Positions 24,028 to 40,600 of a DNA stretch of 64,000 nt are shown here, one piece after another. The stretch is from Cacajao melanocephalus (Eukaryota > Chordata > Mammalia > Primates > Pitheciidae), in NCBI GenBank assembly GCA_963573385.1, contig CAUYLG010021646.1:1-64000 (forward strand), given 5' to 3'. A program made the translations under genes and the position numbers. Under the pieces are notes generated by a model, which saw only the letters and a program-made list of their open reading frames with translations, did not search any database and was not told where the DNA came from. The first letter of the stretch is position 1. Each line of letters starts with the position of its first letter.

Positions 24028-24140
24028 CTCCCTATTTCTCTTCTTCTTTCTTTCTCTCTTACATTCTTTTTTTTTTCTTTCACTCTTTTTCTCTCTTTTT
24101 CTTTCTTTCTAAAAAAAAGAAAAGAAAAGAAAAGAAAAGT
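24024..24140. repeat. Polypyrimidine tract followed by (AAAAG)n polypurine tract
   Basis: About 85 bp of C/T-rich sequence (TTTCTTTCTCTC, CTTTTTCTCTC) switches abruptly at 24112 to AAAAAAAAG and (AAAAG)4. Confidence 0.93.
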
Positions 24141-24159
24141 GTTATCTCTTTGTAACAAA

Positions 24160-25600
24160 AAGTTTGTTTTTCACTTCCTTTTCGTTGGATTGCCTATTCT
24201 TGTACTTGCTCCATTTTTGGGATTTTTCTTCTGATAGATTTGTAAGAGTGGTCAATATATTTTAAAAATTAGTACTTTTGAGTATAATACATCAAAACTT
24301 TATGCCAGTTTGTTGTTTCACCATTGCCTTTATTGTGGTTTTATCATGCAGAATGTTTTCACTTTTACTGAGTTTATCAATATTTTCCTTATAGCTTCTG
24401 AATTTTATATTATGCTCCCACTCTAATAATAAAACACATTTTTCTATCCAAGTGAAATTAATAATATAAGGACTAATACATGCACCAATCTAATTTTCTT
24501 TTATAGTTATTCAATTGTTCCAAACATCATTTGTTGATAATCTATGACTTCTCAATTCACAGGCAATGCCTCCTTTATTATATATAATATTCCTGCATGC
24601 ATTTGGCCTACTTGTGGTCTCTAGCCTTTCATTTACTAGTATATTCATGTGCCTGGACCACTGTTTTAATTATTATAATTTTATAAACATTTTAGTATCT
24701 GATAGGTTGTTTCCCTCTACCCTATCCCTCATTATTTTTCTTTTTACAAAATTTTCTATATAATTCTTCTAAGTGTATTTATATAAGCAGCCTTTCTTTT
24801 TAAAACTATTGGTATTATGATTGAGATTATGTTGAAATATTTTAGGCTAACTTAGGGAGATTAAATGTTTAATACTGACATTTCTTATCCAAGAATATGG
24901 TATGCCTTTCCAGTTATTCAAGTTTCCTTTTGTGTCCCTGGGGAATGTTAAGGTGTTTTTTATTCAGTAGCTGGATCTTGCAAGCTTATTGTTAGTATGT
25001 TACCAGGTATTTTTTGTTTTTATTATAAATGAGATCATTGTTTCCATTATATCTTCTAACTATCTAGAAAAGCTACTGATTTCTTTGTGTATTAATTTTG
25101 TGGCTGGGTGCAGTAGCTCAGGCTTTTAATACCAGCACTTTGGGAGGCCAAGGCAGGTGGATCACTTGAGGTCAGGCATTCCAAGACCAACCTAACCAAC
25201 ATGGTGAAACTCCATCTCCAGAAAAAATATAAAACATTAGTTGGGTGTGGTGGTGGGTGCCTGTAATCCCAGTTACTCAGGAGGCTGAAGCAGGAGAATT
25301 GCTTGAACTCAGGAGGAAGAGGTTGCAGTGAGCTGACATTGCACCACTGCTCTCCAGCGTGGGTGACAGAGTGAAACTCCATTTTGGAAAAAAAAATTGT
25401 GCTATCACCTTACTAAATTGTCTTTTAGCTGTTATAGTTTTTAATTTGGTTCTTTATGATTTTTATCAAGTACACAATTATATCTTCTACAAGTTCTGAC
25501 CTCTTCACCTTTCTTTGATCTTTATATTTCGTTTCTTTTGCCTAAGTGCATCTTTCCTGTAATTTTGAAAGCACATTAAACATCACATCTTCCTTTCTTA
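24160..25600 (-). mobile_element. Old L1 (L1M) fragment, antisense, interrupted by an Alu
   Basis: Landmarks of antisense L1 ORF2 sequence: GTATGCCTTTCCAGTTATTCAAG, GGTATTTTTTGTTTTTATTATAAATGAGATCATTGTTTCC and AAAGCTACTGATTTCTTTGTGTATTAATTTTG. After the Alu it resumes with CTTACTAAATTGTCTTTTAG. Boundaries are approximate and the coding capacity is destroyed. Confidence 0.7.
25102..25397 (+). mobile_element. Alu SINE (plus strand) inside old L1
   Basis: GGCTGGGTGCAGTAGCTCAGG, GCACTTTGGGAGGCCAAGGC, GCTGAAGCAGGAGAATTGCTTG, ACAGAGTGAAACTCCATTTTGG and a short A tail. Both arms are present. Confidence 0.97.
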
Positions 25601-27598
<1,998 letters not shown>

Positions 27599-28940
27599 AG
27601 AGAGAGCTTAGTAATACTGGTTGCCTTTAAGAATGAAAATTGGGAAATGAGTGAGAGAGGCTCATGCACTTTCTTAAATCTTTTCAATGTGCAACTTAAG
27701 AATGCATAACTAATTCATATAAATAAATTAACTAAAAATTTAAAATTAAACACATGGCCATTGGTACCACAGCAGCAAAAGAGTAAGAAGGCAAAATTAT
27801 TTCCTGGAGAGCTACACATATTCATCTCCTTAGAAAAAGCATTCCTTTACACCAAATTCATAAACATGCAAAGCCAAGAATAAATAAATAAAAGCACCAA
27901 CGATTTTTAAACGAATTCTTAACTTTCTATTAATTATATAAACTAGGCCAAACTTTCACTTATATAGCAGCTGATGGACTTTCAATTTTTCCTCCAAATA
28001 ATTAAACAAATTGTAATATTTTACAATTATCAAAAGAGGTAGAAATATGAACAATATTAATTTCAACATGTTTTTCTTGTGCCTCTTGGTGGGATTTAAT
28101 TCTGGCAACAGCCCATTAACATATATAAATACTAAATGTATATACATAAAGGTGTAGAAGTTAACTTTGATATCACAGTCTTAGAAGTGATTAATATAAT
28201 TTTACTTAGTTATTAAGAAAAATTAAAAAACTCCATACATATCCATCTAATTATAAGAATAAAAATATTATTTTATGTTAGAGTGAGTAAATAAGGCTTT
28301 TTAAAGCAAGTTGGTAATTATTGCATACTCTGGTACAAGATAAATTATGTTGTGATGAGCACCAAAAAAATCACTAAGTACATTCACAAATTTTTTATCT
28401 TCAAGTGAAAACTATGCTCAGGTTCTAAAACTCTAAAATTCTATAAATGATATGATTATATAGAAAAATAATCACAAAAAATATATTCGAATTTCAAATG
28501 AATAAAAACACAGAGGGAAATAGTATGTTGATATAGTTAGAAGACAGATGTATAATGAGTTCAGAATTACGACTGTGGCCAGTTCTTCTACCTAAATGTT
28601 TATGTGCCACTGAAATATTAATAAACGATCCCTAACATTCAGGTCGTAACTTAGCTGGACCCATATGCAGTGATGATTCAACAAAAATGTTATACAATCT
28701 TTCTGAAAGTTGCTGTTTAATATTATCAGCAGGAAATGCCTTTTAAATGTATGTGTATGTATTTATATAAGTAAAAGCATATACGTATATATCTATATAC
28801 ATATATATAATTTATAAACACATAGACCATATAAAAGGACACAGTAAATAAAGAGAGAAATATTATTTTGACTAAATTTGAGTATTAGTATTTGATATCA
28901 TAACATAGTCATATAAAATTTAATTTGTTACCAAATTAAC
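27599..28940. other. Unassigned, very AT-rich intronic sequence
   Basis: Includes a TA/TG-rich stretch at about 28748-28815. No gene recognised. Confidence 0.4.
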
Positions 28941-28955
28941 AAATGCTGACCTTTT

Positions 28956-29623
28956 AACTTTTATTTTACGTTCAGGGGTACTTGTGCAGGATGTGCAGGT
29001 TTGTTAAATAGATAAACACGCGTCATGGGAGTTTGTAGTACCAATTATTTCATCACCTAGGTATTAAGCTTATTATTCATTAGTTATTTTTCCTGATCCT
29101 CTCCCTCTTCCCACCCTCTACCCTCCTCTAAGGCCCAGTGTGTGTTGTTCCCCTCTATGTGTCCATGTATTCTCATCATTTAGCTTCCACTTAGAAGTGA
29201 GACCATGCAGTATTTGGTTTTCTGTTCCTGCGTTAGTTTGCTACAGATAACGACCTCCAGCTCCATCCATGTTCCTGCAAAGGACATGATCTCGTTCTCT
29301 GTTATGGCTGCACAGGATTCCATGGTGTATATGTACATGTTTTCTTTATCCAGTCTATCACTGATGGGCATTTGGGTTGATTTCATGTCTTTGCTATTGT
29401 GAATAGTGCTACAATGAACGTATGCATGCATGCATGAATCTTTATAATGGAACAATTTCTATTACTTTGGGTGTATACCCAGTAATGGGATTGCTGGGTT
29501 GAATGAGAGTTCTGACTTTTGGTCTTTGAAGAATCATCACACTGTCTTCCACAATGATTGAAGTAATTTAAACTGCCACCAACAGCGTATAAGCGTTCTG
29601 TTTTCTCCACAACCCCACCAGAA
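28956..29623 (-). mobile_element. L1 3'-end, 5'-truncated (~0.67 kb), with target-site duplication
   Basis: Antisense L1 3' UTR and ORF2 C-terminus: AACTTTTATTTTACGTTCAGG, AGGCCCAGTGTGTGTTGTTC, CACAGGATTCCATGGTGTAT, GGGTGTATACCCAGTAATGGG. The flanks AAATGCTGACCTTT (28941-28954) and AAATGCTGACATTT (29624-29637) differ at one position. The remaining ORF2 pieces are broken by stops. Same strand as RFX3. Confidence 0.95.
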
Positions 29624-29637
29624 AAATGCTGACATTT

Positions 29638-32424
29638 CTATGTACCTTGAAAACCAAAAAATTTTATAATGCATAACCCCAAAATTAAGACATCTTTATG
29701 TAATTTTTTTCATTTAAAGTTATAAGAATAAATCATATGCTCAAATAAAATTTTTCTATTAATGATTCAGAGATTCTTCTAGTATAAGAAAGATGGCTTT
29801 AGGTTTTATGTTGAATATTAGACTAAGTAAGAAAAGTGCTAATCATTTTTCTTAGTAGTGGCTTCAATATCAAATCAATTCACTTTTTTTCATTAGCATA
29901 TCTCAAGAAATTGACTTGCACATTAGAATAAACTTTCCTTTGTGGTAGGTAATTATTACTAACAATTTTAAATAAAACTGTTTCTGTATAGGTACAGTAA
30001 ATGTAAGAGAGAGGGTCAAGGTAATCACTCTGCGAATTGGACCAGAAAACTTCGCTGGGTAAAAGTGTTTGGTTTGTGCTGTTCCCAAGTACCCAAACAT
30101 AGCTAGTTTTACATCAACTGAATTAATTGACTATGCATTCCACTTACTGATAGCCCCTTAAGGAATGACCCAACTGACTATTCCTTAGTCAAGAAATTTG
30201 ACCATAGTACAGGCTAATCTTACCCAGTACGTTGCATCAGTCATTCTATAGGTTATAGGTTGAACACTAAAGAACAGTTAGAAAAACTGAACATATATGG
30301 TACAGATGGGCTCAATGTTTGGAAATAAATGACTTGGGTCCTGATCAGCAAACTGTTAAAGACTGTGCTCATATACAATCTTTTGTATGATTCTACAGTA
30401 AATGAAAAAAATAGATAAACTCAATCGAATCACATTTAATGATATGGCATCTCCCCCCGCGAAAAAAAATCTTGATTTTTAGGAGTTAAAACAACCAAAA
30501 ATCTATGGTTAGCATTTCTAACATTTGGCAAGAGGCGGATGATATGATATCTTAAATAGGTTTCGCAGCACTTAAACTTTGTTAATTTTACTACAGTAAC
30601 AGATGTGAAATTGTAAACTGAGAATCACAACCTCACTGTGAGTCAAGCAGATCTTCAGTACAATTGAGAAAGGCATTTAAATCAAATATACCTTTCAATA
30701 ATAAATTCAAGGTAATACAACAAACACTAGCAGAAGTATATTTAGACAAGTATCACACTATCAATCAATAAGGGCTTTGGTGAGATCACCTTGTGATTTT
30801 TTCATACGAAAGTTACCCCCTTTTTTTTTTTAACTTTTATACTCCTTTTGTTAAAAAGGAAAATTTTCTTATAAAAAAGAAAGCAAAACAAAACAAAACA
30901 AAAAGAAAAAATCACCTTAGAATTTTTATCCTTAACAAAAATTAACAAAACAACTTCAAATATGAATATTTTTAGTATAAAATTAATATATACAATTGAT
31001 ATTATAAATTGGTGTTTTGTAAAAGTTTTCAGCTATTCCCAGTTTTTATAATTCAGTTATTTTATGTGTTTAATTTACCAATTAATATAATAAAAATCAC
31101 ACATTGAATTTGTATAATGGATAACTTAAGAAGTAATGCCACCTTTCATACTTACATAGAAAACCAAAGTGTATCCCTTAACCCCCCGCCGCAAAAAAAG
31201 TAGAAGAATAATAAAACTATAAAGGTTAGCAATGCAACTGTATTTACATGAGCTGGAATAAACAATTTGGTTTATTTAGTGAGAGAGCAAGTAAATTTAG
31301 TATACCCGCATCCAGTTGATGAGGATGTTAAACAGGTATCAGAATCAGCGTGAAGGCAAGTAGGAATGCCTAGAGAAGGTGAGGTAGGAAATGAATGGGG
31401 TTTCAAAGGATGGTATGTTAGGATAAGAGAGGGTGGATGAAATGAAAGTGAGAAAGGGCACATTTTGCCTTGTTTTTCAGTTTTCCTAAGGCCTTGTTAA
31501 ATGGTATTTTCTTTTCACTGGAAATAGTTTTCTAGGTGGCTTATAGGAGGAGTTCTATATACTACTGCCACCCTTTTCTACTTCTTTTCTTTTTATGTTG
31601 AAGATACAGTTACTTTTTATATCTAGAATATTTTATAATTTTTTTGTAAATCTTATGATTGTAAAGCTAGGAGGAAATCAGAAAATCATTTAGTCTAACT
31701 AACCCCTTATTTCAGTGACAGGGGAACTGAGATCCAGAGAAGCTATGGTTTATTAGTAGCAATTCCCTTGTTTCTAATCAACATAAATGTACTGGTGTGA
31801 CTAAAAGATTTAAAATACTGTATTTAATATTATTAAAAGCAAGAGACAACAAATACACATAGGAAATGCTTCAGAATTACAAAGAAAAAATTATAAAAGG
31901 GAACTCTCCACTCAGAACAGCTAGTCATCTGCTCTGATGCTAGTAACAAACAGTGAATTAAAATAAAAAGTTTGTAAAAAAAATAAATCAAGAAAAAGGC
32001 ACTGAATGATGAAAGTATGAACACATGAATTTACTGCAAATACACAAAGTATATACAAAGTACTTACCAAGTACATATAATATCCTGGAGAAACTCCATA
32101 AAATGAGAAACATAAAGCTTCTCATATTACTATTTTCTCCCCAATTTATTTCTATCTCTATTTCATTGCAAGAACAAACTATATGCTGAGATGATAAAAT
32201 GGGATACATCTCCTTAATTCAAACCCCCAGCACCCTTTTATATGTAATACCTAGAAAATCTATTTCATTGCTGCTTTAGCTATGTGTTTCTAAATGGACC
32301 ATTCTCATATGGCTGAGGTGAAAAACAGAAGTTCAGGTTACAGAGTTTGATGATATAAAATTCTACAAAACTTTCTATGACTACTACTATTATATCATTT
32401 CAGTACATTAAAATACATTGTTTG
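29638..32424. other. Mostly unassigned AT-rich intronic sequence
   Basis: A MIR-like antisense scrap may lie at 31700-31765 (TTTCAGTGACAGGGGAACTGAG). There is a T-run at 30820-30831 and an AAACA-rich stretch at 30884-30905. No exon found. Confidence 0.4.
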
Positions 32425-33558
<1,134 letters not shown>

Positions 33559-33817
33559 TGTTGCTGGCGAGGCCCGAGTCGTGTGTGTCACTGAGTGACC
33601 AGAATTCTCCATTGAATTGCCGATCAGATAGGTTCCTCCAGAGCTGCTGATGAGTTGTCCTCCTGTGACGCCCATCTGAATCCCACCAGTGCCCACCATA
33701 CTGTGGGATGAGACCACAGTAGTCACCTGTGCGGAACTACCTTGAGTATCAAAGTAATTCCCTCCGGTGTTTTGGCTGTACATCTGCGTCTCTGTGTAAG
33801 GATAAGTTGTTGTTCGG
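33559..33817 (-). CDS. RFX3: RFX3 N-terminal coding exon B
   Basis: Second RFX3 coding exon in the window, minus strand, 259 bp. The acceptor is a long pyrimidine run ending CTAAAG (AG at 33819-33818). The donor is ACA then GTAAGT, with the intron beginning at 33558. The first base completes the split Ile codon (AT from exon A plus C). Eighty-six codons follow, from RTTTYPYTETQ through MYSQNTGGNYFD to THTTRASPAT, ending in phase 0. This corresponds to about residues 73-158 of RFX3: a Ser/Thr/Gly-rich, low-complexity part of the N-terminal activation region just before the RFX DNA-binding domain. No catalytic or DNA-contact residues are expected here. If the donor is not used, translation runs only three more residues (VSV) to a stop. 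Its reading frame is open throughout, and I see no frameshift. Confidence 0.97.
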
Positions 33818-33851
33818 CTTTAGAAGAAGAAGAAAAAGAAAAAAAGAAATT
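33818..33851 (-). promoter_or_regulatory. RFX3: Splice acceptor and polypyrimidine tract of RFX3 exon B
   Basis: On the minus strand an almost pure pyrimidine run (TTTCTTTTTTTCTTTTTC, then TTCTTCTTCT) ends AAAG just before the exon. The tract is long, but the -3 position is A where most acceptors have C or T. Confidence 0.85.
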
Positions 33852-34289
33852 TACTAGCTCATTTATGCCATCTTATTAAATTGTTTTCTAATATGAATGT
33901 AATTGAAATATATTGGTTGGCTTAGCCTTTGGAACATGGCAAGTTTTGCATTTTGTACAAAACTTAATTCCCAGAAACAGTTGGAATTACTTTTCAAATT
34001 AAGAGTCCACTCATTTAAGTAAGAACCTCAACTAGTTTCTGTACTTCAGAACTTTTGCCCCTCCTGGTGCCTACCTCCAGCATATAAATAAGCTCAGGTC
34101 TCTTCCCTCCAAGAAATCTTGCTCAGCAACTTCTTCAATTGCTTAAAAACGTACTACAAATCCCAGTTTTAGGAAAGTTGGGACCTGGAATAAGTAGGAG
34201 CAGTGTGAGTAGTGGACTTAGCTCCTACTTAGCTAATACTCAGACTACTTCACATTCCTGGGTGCCTCCCAGTAAACCTCCATGACTAA

Positions 34290-36425
34290 AGTAGCTTGCA
34301 TGGATCTCTTTCTTACCTCCATAAAGATCCTGAGCAAACAGTTTACTCACCTTGGACCCTAAGTCCCTTGCTCATATCCCTCTTTCTGTTCACACTTGAG
34401 TTCCTCCTTCATAAGATGACTATTCCAACTCTCCGTGTCCTCACTTTCCACTTTCCAACAACTACAGTAAAGCTTCTGCCCTTAGCCTTTCATAAGAACT
34501 GCTTTTAATAAGGTCACTTGAGAGCACATCTAAATACCAAGCTAAAGGCTCCCGCCAGTCCTTATTTCTTGTGACCTATCTGTAGTATGACACTGTTGAC
34601 CACTCCATGTTGCCCTTTCCCTCCTCTTTCTCTTCTGATTAAGCTCATTTGATTGATCTGTTTTTCATTTTCAATTGACTATAACTTAAATTTTGAGAGG
34701 ACTTTTTTAACATTTTATTTGAAACACTAAGTTCTCAAGAAGTTATAAAAATAAAGAGAACATATTTTATTTTAAACATTCAAATACGAAATTGAAATTC
34801 CCAGTTATTTTACAATTATCTTCAATGCCACCTCCTAGAACTAGCTATTCCTAAGAGTTTGGTGTGTATGTTTTCAGACATGTCCTGTATGTATCTTAAG
34901 TCCTGGATATCTTAACCTCTTTTGTCCCTTAGTGTGTATGGCCCTTCTTTTCCACTGTTTGCTTTTTTACCATAATCTCTCAAGAGCCTTTTGGAGTTTC
35001 CAATTTTTCTAGCACATCAAATGTTAGTATTTTTTGAGGTTTCCATTTTGAGCTCTTATTTTTATTTAGATCAAAGACCTCTACCACATAACCATATACA
35101 TGCTTTTAGTAAACAATCTTACATAAGTTGGCATCACTGCTCTCTTTACTTCCTAGTTATACTTTAAGAATATTAAATCTGGGTTTCTAACAGCCAGCTG
35201 GTCATCACTACTCAGAACTCCTCTGAAATATGGGAGGCTGTGTAAAATTTAATGTATGATGAGATTCCGTCCCCTCTCTTGTTCTTTCTTCCACACCCCT
35301 GCTTCTCAGTAGAGGGCAGCACCACCATCTTCAGCTTTAGAAATTATTGCTTACTCTTCCCTCTGACTGACATGAGTTGCTGAGTCTGTCAATTTTATCT
35401 TCTAAATAATTTTCCAATTCTCCTTTCCATTATCATACACACTGCCTTATTCAAATGTTTTCTATTATACAGGCTGAGAAGACCTTATCAACGATGCTTA
35501 GGACCACAAGTGTTTTGGACTTTTTCAGATTTTGGAAATATTTTCATATATAAAATGAGAGATCTTGGGGTTAGGACCCATATCTAAACATGAAATTTAC
35601 TTATGTTTCGTGAACACCTTATATACATAGCCTGAAGGTAATTTTATAAAATATTTTAAGTAATTTTGTGCATGACACAGTTTGTGTATGTTGAACCATC
35701 AGAAAGCAAAGATGTCACTCTCTCATGTTAGTGCTCAAAAAGTTTCAAATTTTGGAGCATTTCAGATTTCAGATTTTGCATCAGGGATGATCAACCTGTA
35801 ACTGCCTTCTAATTGATTTTCCCTTCTCTAATCAGGTGCTCTTGCAATCTATCTACAACTCTGCTGCCAGAAGAATTTTCTATAATGCAAATATAAAAAT
35901 AAAACTTGGCTTAAAAACCTTTCCATGATTCTCTCTTGCCTTCAGAAAAAGTTGAAAACTCTTGTCCACCTGACAAAAATCATCAGGGGCTCATGCCTAT
36001 ATAATCTCCAGACTTGTTAGCCATGTTATCAAACGCTCTCTTCACTCACATCATATTGACCATTTTGCTGGTCCTGCTAAAGTGCCATTTTCTCTTGCCT
36101 CTCTGCTTCACTATACAAGAATTCCTCTGCCTGAAAGTCCTTTTCATTTTTTTCCACCTCCCTTCCTTTGTCCTAATCATCCTTAAACTCTCAGCAGAAG
36201 CTCCTTATTTCAAAATTATTTTCTGCATCCTTTGCCCTCTACGGCCACTCCTCACAGTGCTGTTATGTTTTATGCTCTGTACTTTTCCGACATCCTTTGA
36301 ATTACTGAAACATAGCTCTCAATGTGTTGTTAATTTCTCCATGTCTTTATACTCCCATCAGTAATCTCAACACTTAACACAGTTGCTGGTACATAGCGGG
36401 CACACCAAGTAGTCAGCAAATAAAG
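34290..36425 (+). mobile_element. L2 LINE fragment (sense), interrupted by a DNA transposon
   Basis: Diverged L2 landmarks in order: AAGGTCACTTGAGAGCACATC, GACACTGTTGACCACTCC, CAACTCTGCTGCCAGAAGAATTTTC, CCTTTCCATGATTCTCTCTTGCC, AAGAATTCCTCTGCCTGAAAGTCC, AGCAGAAGCTCCTTATTTC and finally ACAGTTGCTGGTACATAGCGGGCAC-AATAAAG. The orientation is opposite to RFX3. The frame is destroyed. Confidence 0.75.
35470..35798 (+). mobile_element. Tc-like DNA transposon fossil with TIRs and TA duplication
   Basis: A 329-bp element beginning CAGGCTGAG and ending TGATCAACCTG, with imperfect terminal inverted repeats and TA on each side (35468-35469 and 35799-35800). Internal landmarks are AAGTGTTTTGGACTTTTTCAG, CTTGGGGTTAGGACCC, AACCATCAGAAAGCAAAG and CTCAAAAAGTTTC. 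It sits inside L2. A related shorter copy is at 46340. Probably a non-autonomous Tc1/mariner-group element. I am not sure of the family name. Confidence 0.8.
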
Positions 36426-37104
36426 ATATTTACAAGTACATTAGACATAATAGCCAGTTTCATAAATTTCTGTATCATAAATCTTTTATTTTCTTAAAAC
36501 ATGAGAAATTATGCTAAAATACTCCAAGATTTATGTTTAATTTAAAACAAGTACTTTTAAACCATTATAAATCATACTTGTAATTTACAATATATATTAG
36601 TAAAATAATTATAGTATTCTCAAAGTATTTCATACTGGGTAAAGAGCCCTTTCCAGAAAGAGCTATAGCAAATCCACGTAATGGGGTGATGATGGAAACA
36701 ACTTCTTAGAATTTTTTTTTTTTACGGATAGGGAAATATCATTTAAAATACACATACTATTCTTCTCGTAATTGCTATATTTCCCAACTGGAAATCTCAT
36801 TTATTTCTCTATTTACATATTTATTTAATGAAATAAAATAGCCACGTTGATTTCAAATTTGGATAAAAAGAGAAATGAAGTCATTTTAATTTCTGTCTAC
36901 TGAATATGACAGTGGCCCCACTTAACTGTGCTTAAATTAACACAATCTGATGTTGGTATTTAAGTACAGTCAAATAAGTTGTACAAATAGATATAGGACA
37001 ATAAATACTTTGACAGATGCAGGACATGGTGCCCCTTTCCTTCTCATCACCCAAGCAGGATGATTCAGGAAGCCTCCTACTAGAAAGTAGATTTCTCAAA
37101 TAAA
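36426..37104. other. Unassigned AT-rich intronic sequence
   Basis: Nothing recognised. Confidence 0.4.
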
Positions 37105-37375
37105 ACATAACAACAGCTAAATATAGCTAATATTTACTGACCATTGACTATGCAGCAGGCACTATTCTATGTGCTTTTTAGGCATTAACTCATTAAATTT
37201 TCATTATAACTCTATGAGGTAGGTGCTGTTATATTAATAATTCCTATTTTACATATAAGGTGAATAACTTAAGTTTGGATTGGTTAAATAACAGTCCAAA
37301 GCACAGAGCTGATTAACCATGGATTTGGAATCTAAACTCAATCTATATTCTCAACCATTACATCACAAAAAAGAA
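37105..37375 (-). mobile_element. MIR SINE (antisense)
   Basis: ATGCAGCAGGCACTATTCTATGTGC, CATTAACTCATTAAATTTTCA, AACTCTATGAGGTAGGTGCTG, CTATTTTACATATAAGG and GCACAGAGCTGATTAACC follow antisense MIR. Confidence 0.9.
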
Positions 37376-38017
37376 CATAACTTTTTATATCTGTCAATGA
37401 TATATGTCAACAACTACTAAGGAATAGCCTAACAAGTGGAATAGGGACTATATGAACTTCCTGTTGCTATTTGAGATTTCCGTACAGCTTACCTTACAGT
37501 TTTCTAGCACTACACTATTCTCCAGTATCACCAAGAATGAGGCCTGTTGACTCTGTACTTGCAATTGTAAAGAGGAAGCCATGGAAAAAGGTGGGGCCAT
37601 TTCTGAAGATACTTAACCACTGCAGCTTTTGGGCCTGCCCTCTTCGTATCATTATAATCAGTAAAGAACAGTAATGCAAATAAATGCATCACAGATATAT
37701 ACAATCTCTATATAGCCCACAAAATCAGTTCATAAGCTAGAAAATGGCCAAAGAACAGGAGAAGGGAGAAAGTCACTTAACAGTATGCCTCATCCATAAA
37801 CTATCCCCATTCCTCCCTCATGGAGCTGTGAAGGCTTGGCTACTATATAAACACACATTGGGGTAAAGAGTGGCGATTTTTAAGGAAAAAAAACCCACAC
37901 AATTATATTAAGCAATAAAGTGTGATAAATTCTCTGAATTTGGCTTTGACAAAAATACGCTTGCAGTTGGAAACGGGGGAGACTTTCAAACACCAGGTTG
38001 AATAATAGAAGCAGATT
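37376..38017. other. Unassigned intronic sequence
   Basis: Nothing recognised. Confidence 0.4.
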
Positions 38018-38030
38018 ATAATATCTTTAG

Positions 38031-38339
<309 letters not shown>

Positions 38340-38353
38340 ATAATATCTTTAGC

Positions 38354-39410
38354 CATTGTCCCTTAAAGGTAAGAAGGCAAGCACGAACCCCCTTGTTGGA
38401 TTCCCTGGAGCCAGAGCCATGCACAAGTAACCGGTAACTCCCAATGTTTTTTTCCATATCTAAATACTTTAAGCTCCTGAATAAATACTTAAGAACTTAT
38501 TTTAAAAAAGAAGCACCAACAGCAAAAATAAACAGTTCTTTTTTAGGCACTAGAAATAGACTCTCTAATTCTGATATCTCAGATCAGCTCATCTTTTATA
38601 TTGTATACTGAATATATTCTTCATATGAGTTACTGCTTGCACACTATTTTCTCCAGAAATTTCCTAAACATATGTTCAAGAAAACGACTCAATTTTTGGC
38701 ATATCAGATTGAAAGCAGCTAACTATTTCTGGACTGTACATTCCTGAAATAGATAAATCCCCAAGCAATTCTGTGCACATTTAAAAGATATTGCTGTGTT
38801 CATTTTGTTTGTTCTTTATTGATTACCATAGACTAAGTCATGAAAATAATGTCATATTATTTCTACGGCAGAAGAGAAATCTTTCCATTGTTCTGCATAT
38901 GTATCCAGTAATGAATGTGAACACATTGATATGTCTATACTTGCCAACAGAAGCTTCTTCATAGCTGACTCTATTATAGGGTTCTATGTAAATGTCAGGA
39001 CTCTGATTCATTGAATTTGGTAATTTAGTGCTGTTTGTTTCCCATCATGCCTTAGCATATACCTTGGCTAAGGTTGACCCTGAATATTCCCTTACATATT
39101 CACTTGGACGATTATGACAATTTATGTTAGCTATAACCAATTTTTCTGTTTTCTTTATCTTCAGGTGTTTTATCCATAATTCCAGATACTCAGTATCTCT
39201 AAATTATGTGCTTCATATTTTACCAAGATTTTGAATATTCTCCAACCAATAAGCTTGTCACTATAAAATCAAGCAATGGCATGAAAGTGATAAATTAAAG
39301 AAATAAAATAGCTTGTAAATCTCATACCATAAATTGTATTATAAAATAGAATATAGATATGGTGACCATTATCTTGCATGGGTGCATTTTGTTGCTTTTA
39401 GGCTACTCTG
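38354..39410. other. Unassigned AT-rich intronic sequence
   Basis: Nothing recognised. Confidence 0.4.
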
Positions 39411-40600
39411 TATACATTCTTTTATCAAATATTTAATAAGCATCTATTCTGGCACATAGAATAAAAGAAACAACACAGAAATGACCTCTACTATTATCAG
39501 GACTGCATAACACAAGGAGTAAGTGGGCAAAAATATGAAACAAAATAGGACAATTAGAAGTTTTCCTCATTCCTATGAAAGCAAAAACATATAATAAAAA
39601 AGCAGAATAAATGAGAGAGAGTGTATTAGATAGGATGGTCAAGAAATGTTATCCCTGAAAGCCAGATTTTTTTTAGATTGAAACTAAAAGATGAAAAGTA
39701 GTCAGCCCTATGGAAAACAGGAAGAATAATATTTTAGAAAGAGAGTACAAAAACTCACAACATAGCACAAAACACAGGAAAGATCCTGATATTTAGAAAG
39801 AAATTAGGAGTCTGGAGTATTTTAGATATAACAAATGAGAAAGCTGTCAGAAAGAAATGAGGTTAAAGTAGGTAAAAACTAAACATGCATGCAATGTAAA
39901 CAATTTTCTTCACTGAAGGCCATGATCCACTAGTGGGTCATAAAATTAATTTTAATAGGTCACAACAGCATTAAAAAAAGAGACTGGACTAGACTAGAAA
40001 ACATCAGTGCTTATTACGCTTAATGAGAATAAGAATTATTTTTAGAAATTTTGTTTTCTATCATATACAGAATATACACATAAATGATGTATGTGTGAAT
40101 GTCTGGGTGTGTATGTGTGTACTTACCACAGTATGAAATATATGCTTAACTCTCTCATAGCAGATGATAGTTTTAAAAGCTTAAAAGCCACTGTTACAGA
40201 CTATTGTAAGAAGTCGGATTTTGATATGGGCTGGGATAACAGTAAAGGCCTTATGGGTAGCGGGAGGTAGGGCAATGTTCTAGCCAGAGAGATAACCTGA
40301 ACAAAGGCCTGAGGCCAGAGAGGTAAAGGTACACCATGAGAAGATGGAGTTGCAATCAGGGCCCATGTCTGTGATGGGCCATGTAAGATGATTCTGGAAC
40401 CTACAAATTAGATACAACAGTAGGAGGTGATCTTATTGGAAGCTTGCTCAGTATAGTGAGAGCATTGTATGTCTGATTGAACTAAACTAAGGAAATAACT
40501 AAAGGCAGTCAGAACGAGCAACTTTTTAGTATCTCAGAAAAGTTTGAGAGCACAAGAAGTGCATTTGGAAACCAGGGATGAATGTTTTTAAGAGTCAAGG
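39411..40600 (-). mobile_element. Diverged L2 fragments (antisense)
   Basis: AAATATTTAATAAGCATCTATTCTGGCACA at the left resembles an antisense L2 3' end. Farther right, AACAAAGGCCTGAGGCCAGAG, GATGGGCCATGTAAGATGATT and GTCGGATTTTGATATGG fit antisense L2 body sequence. Highly diverged and discontinuous. Confidence 0.5.
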
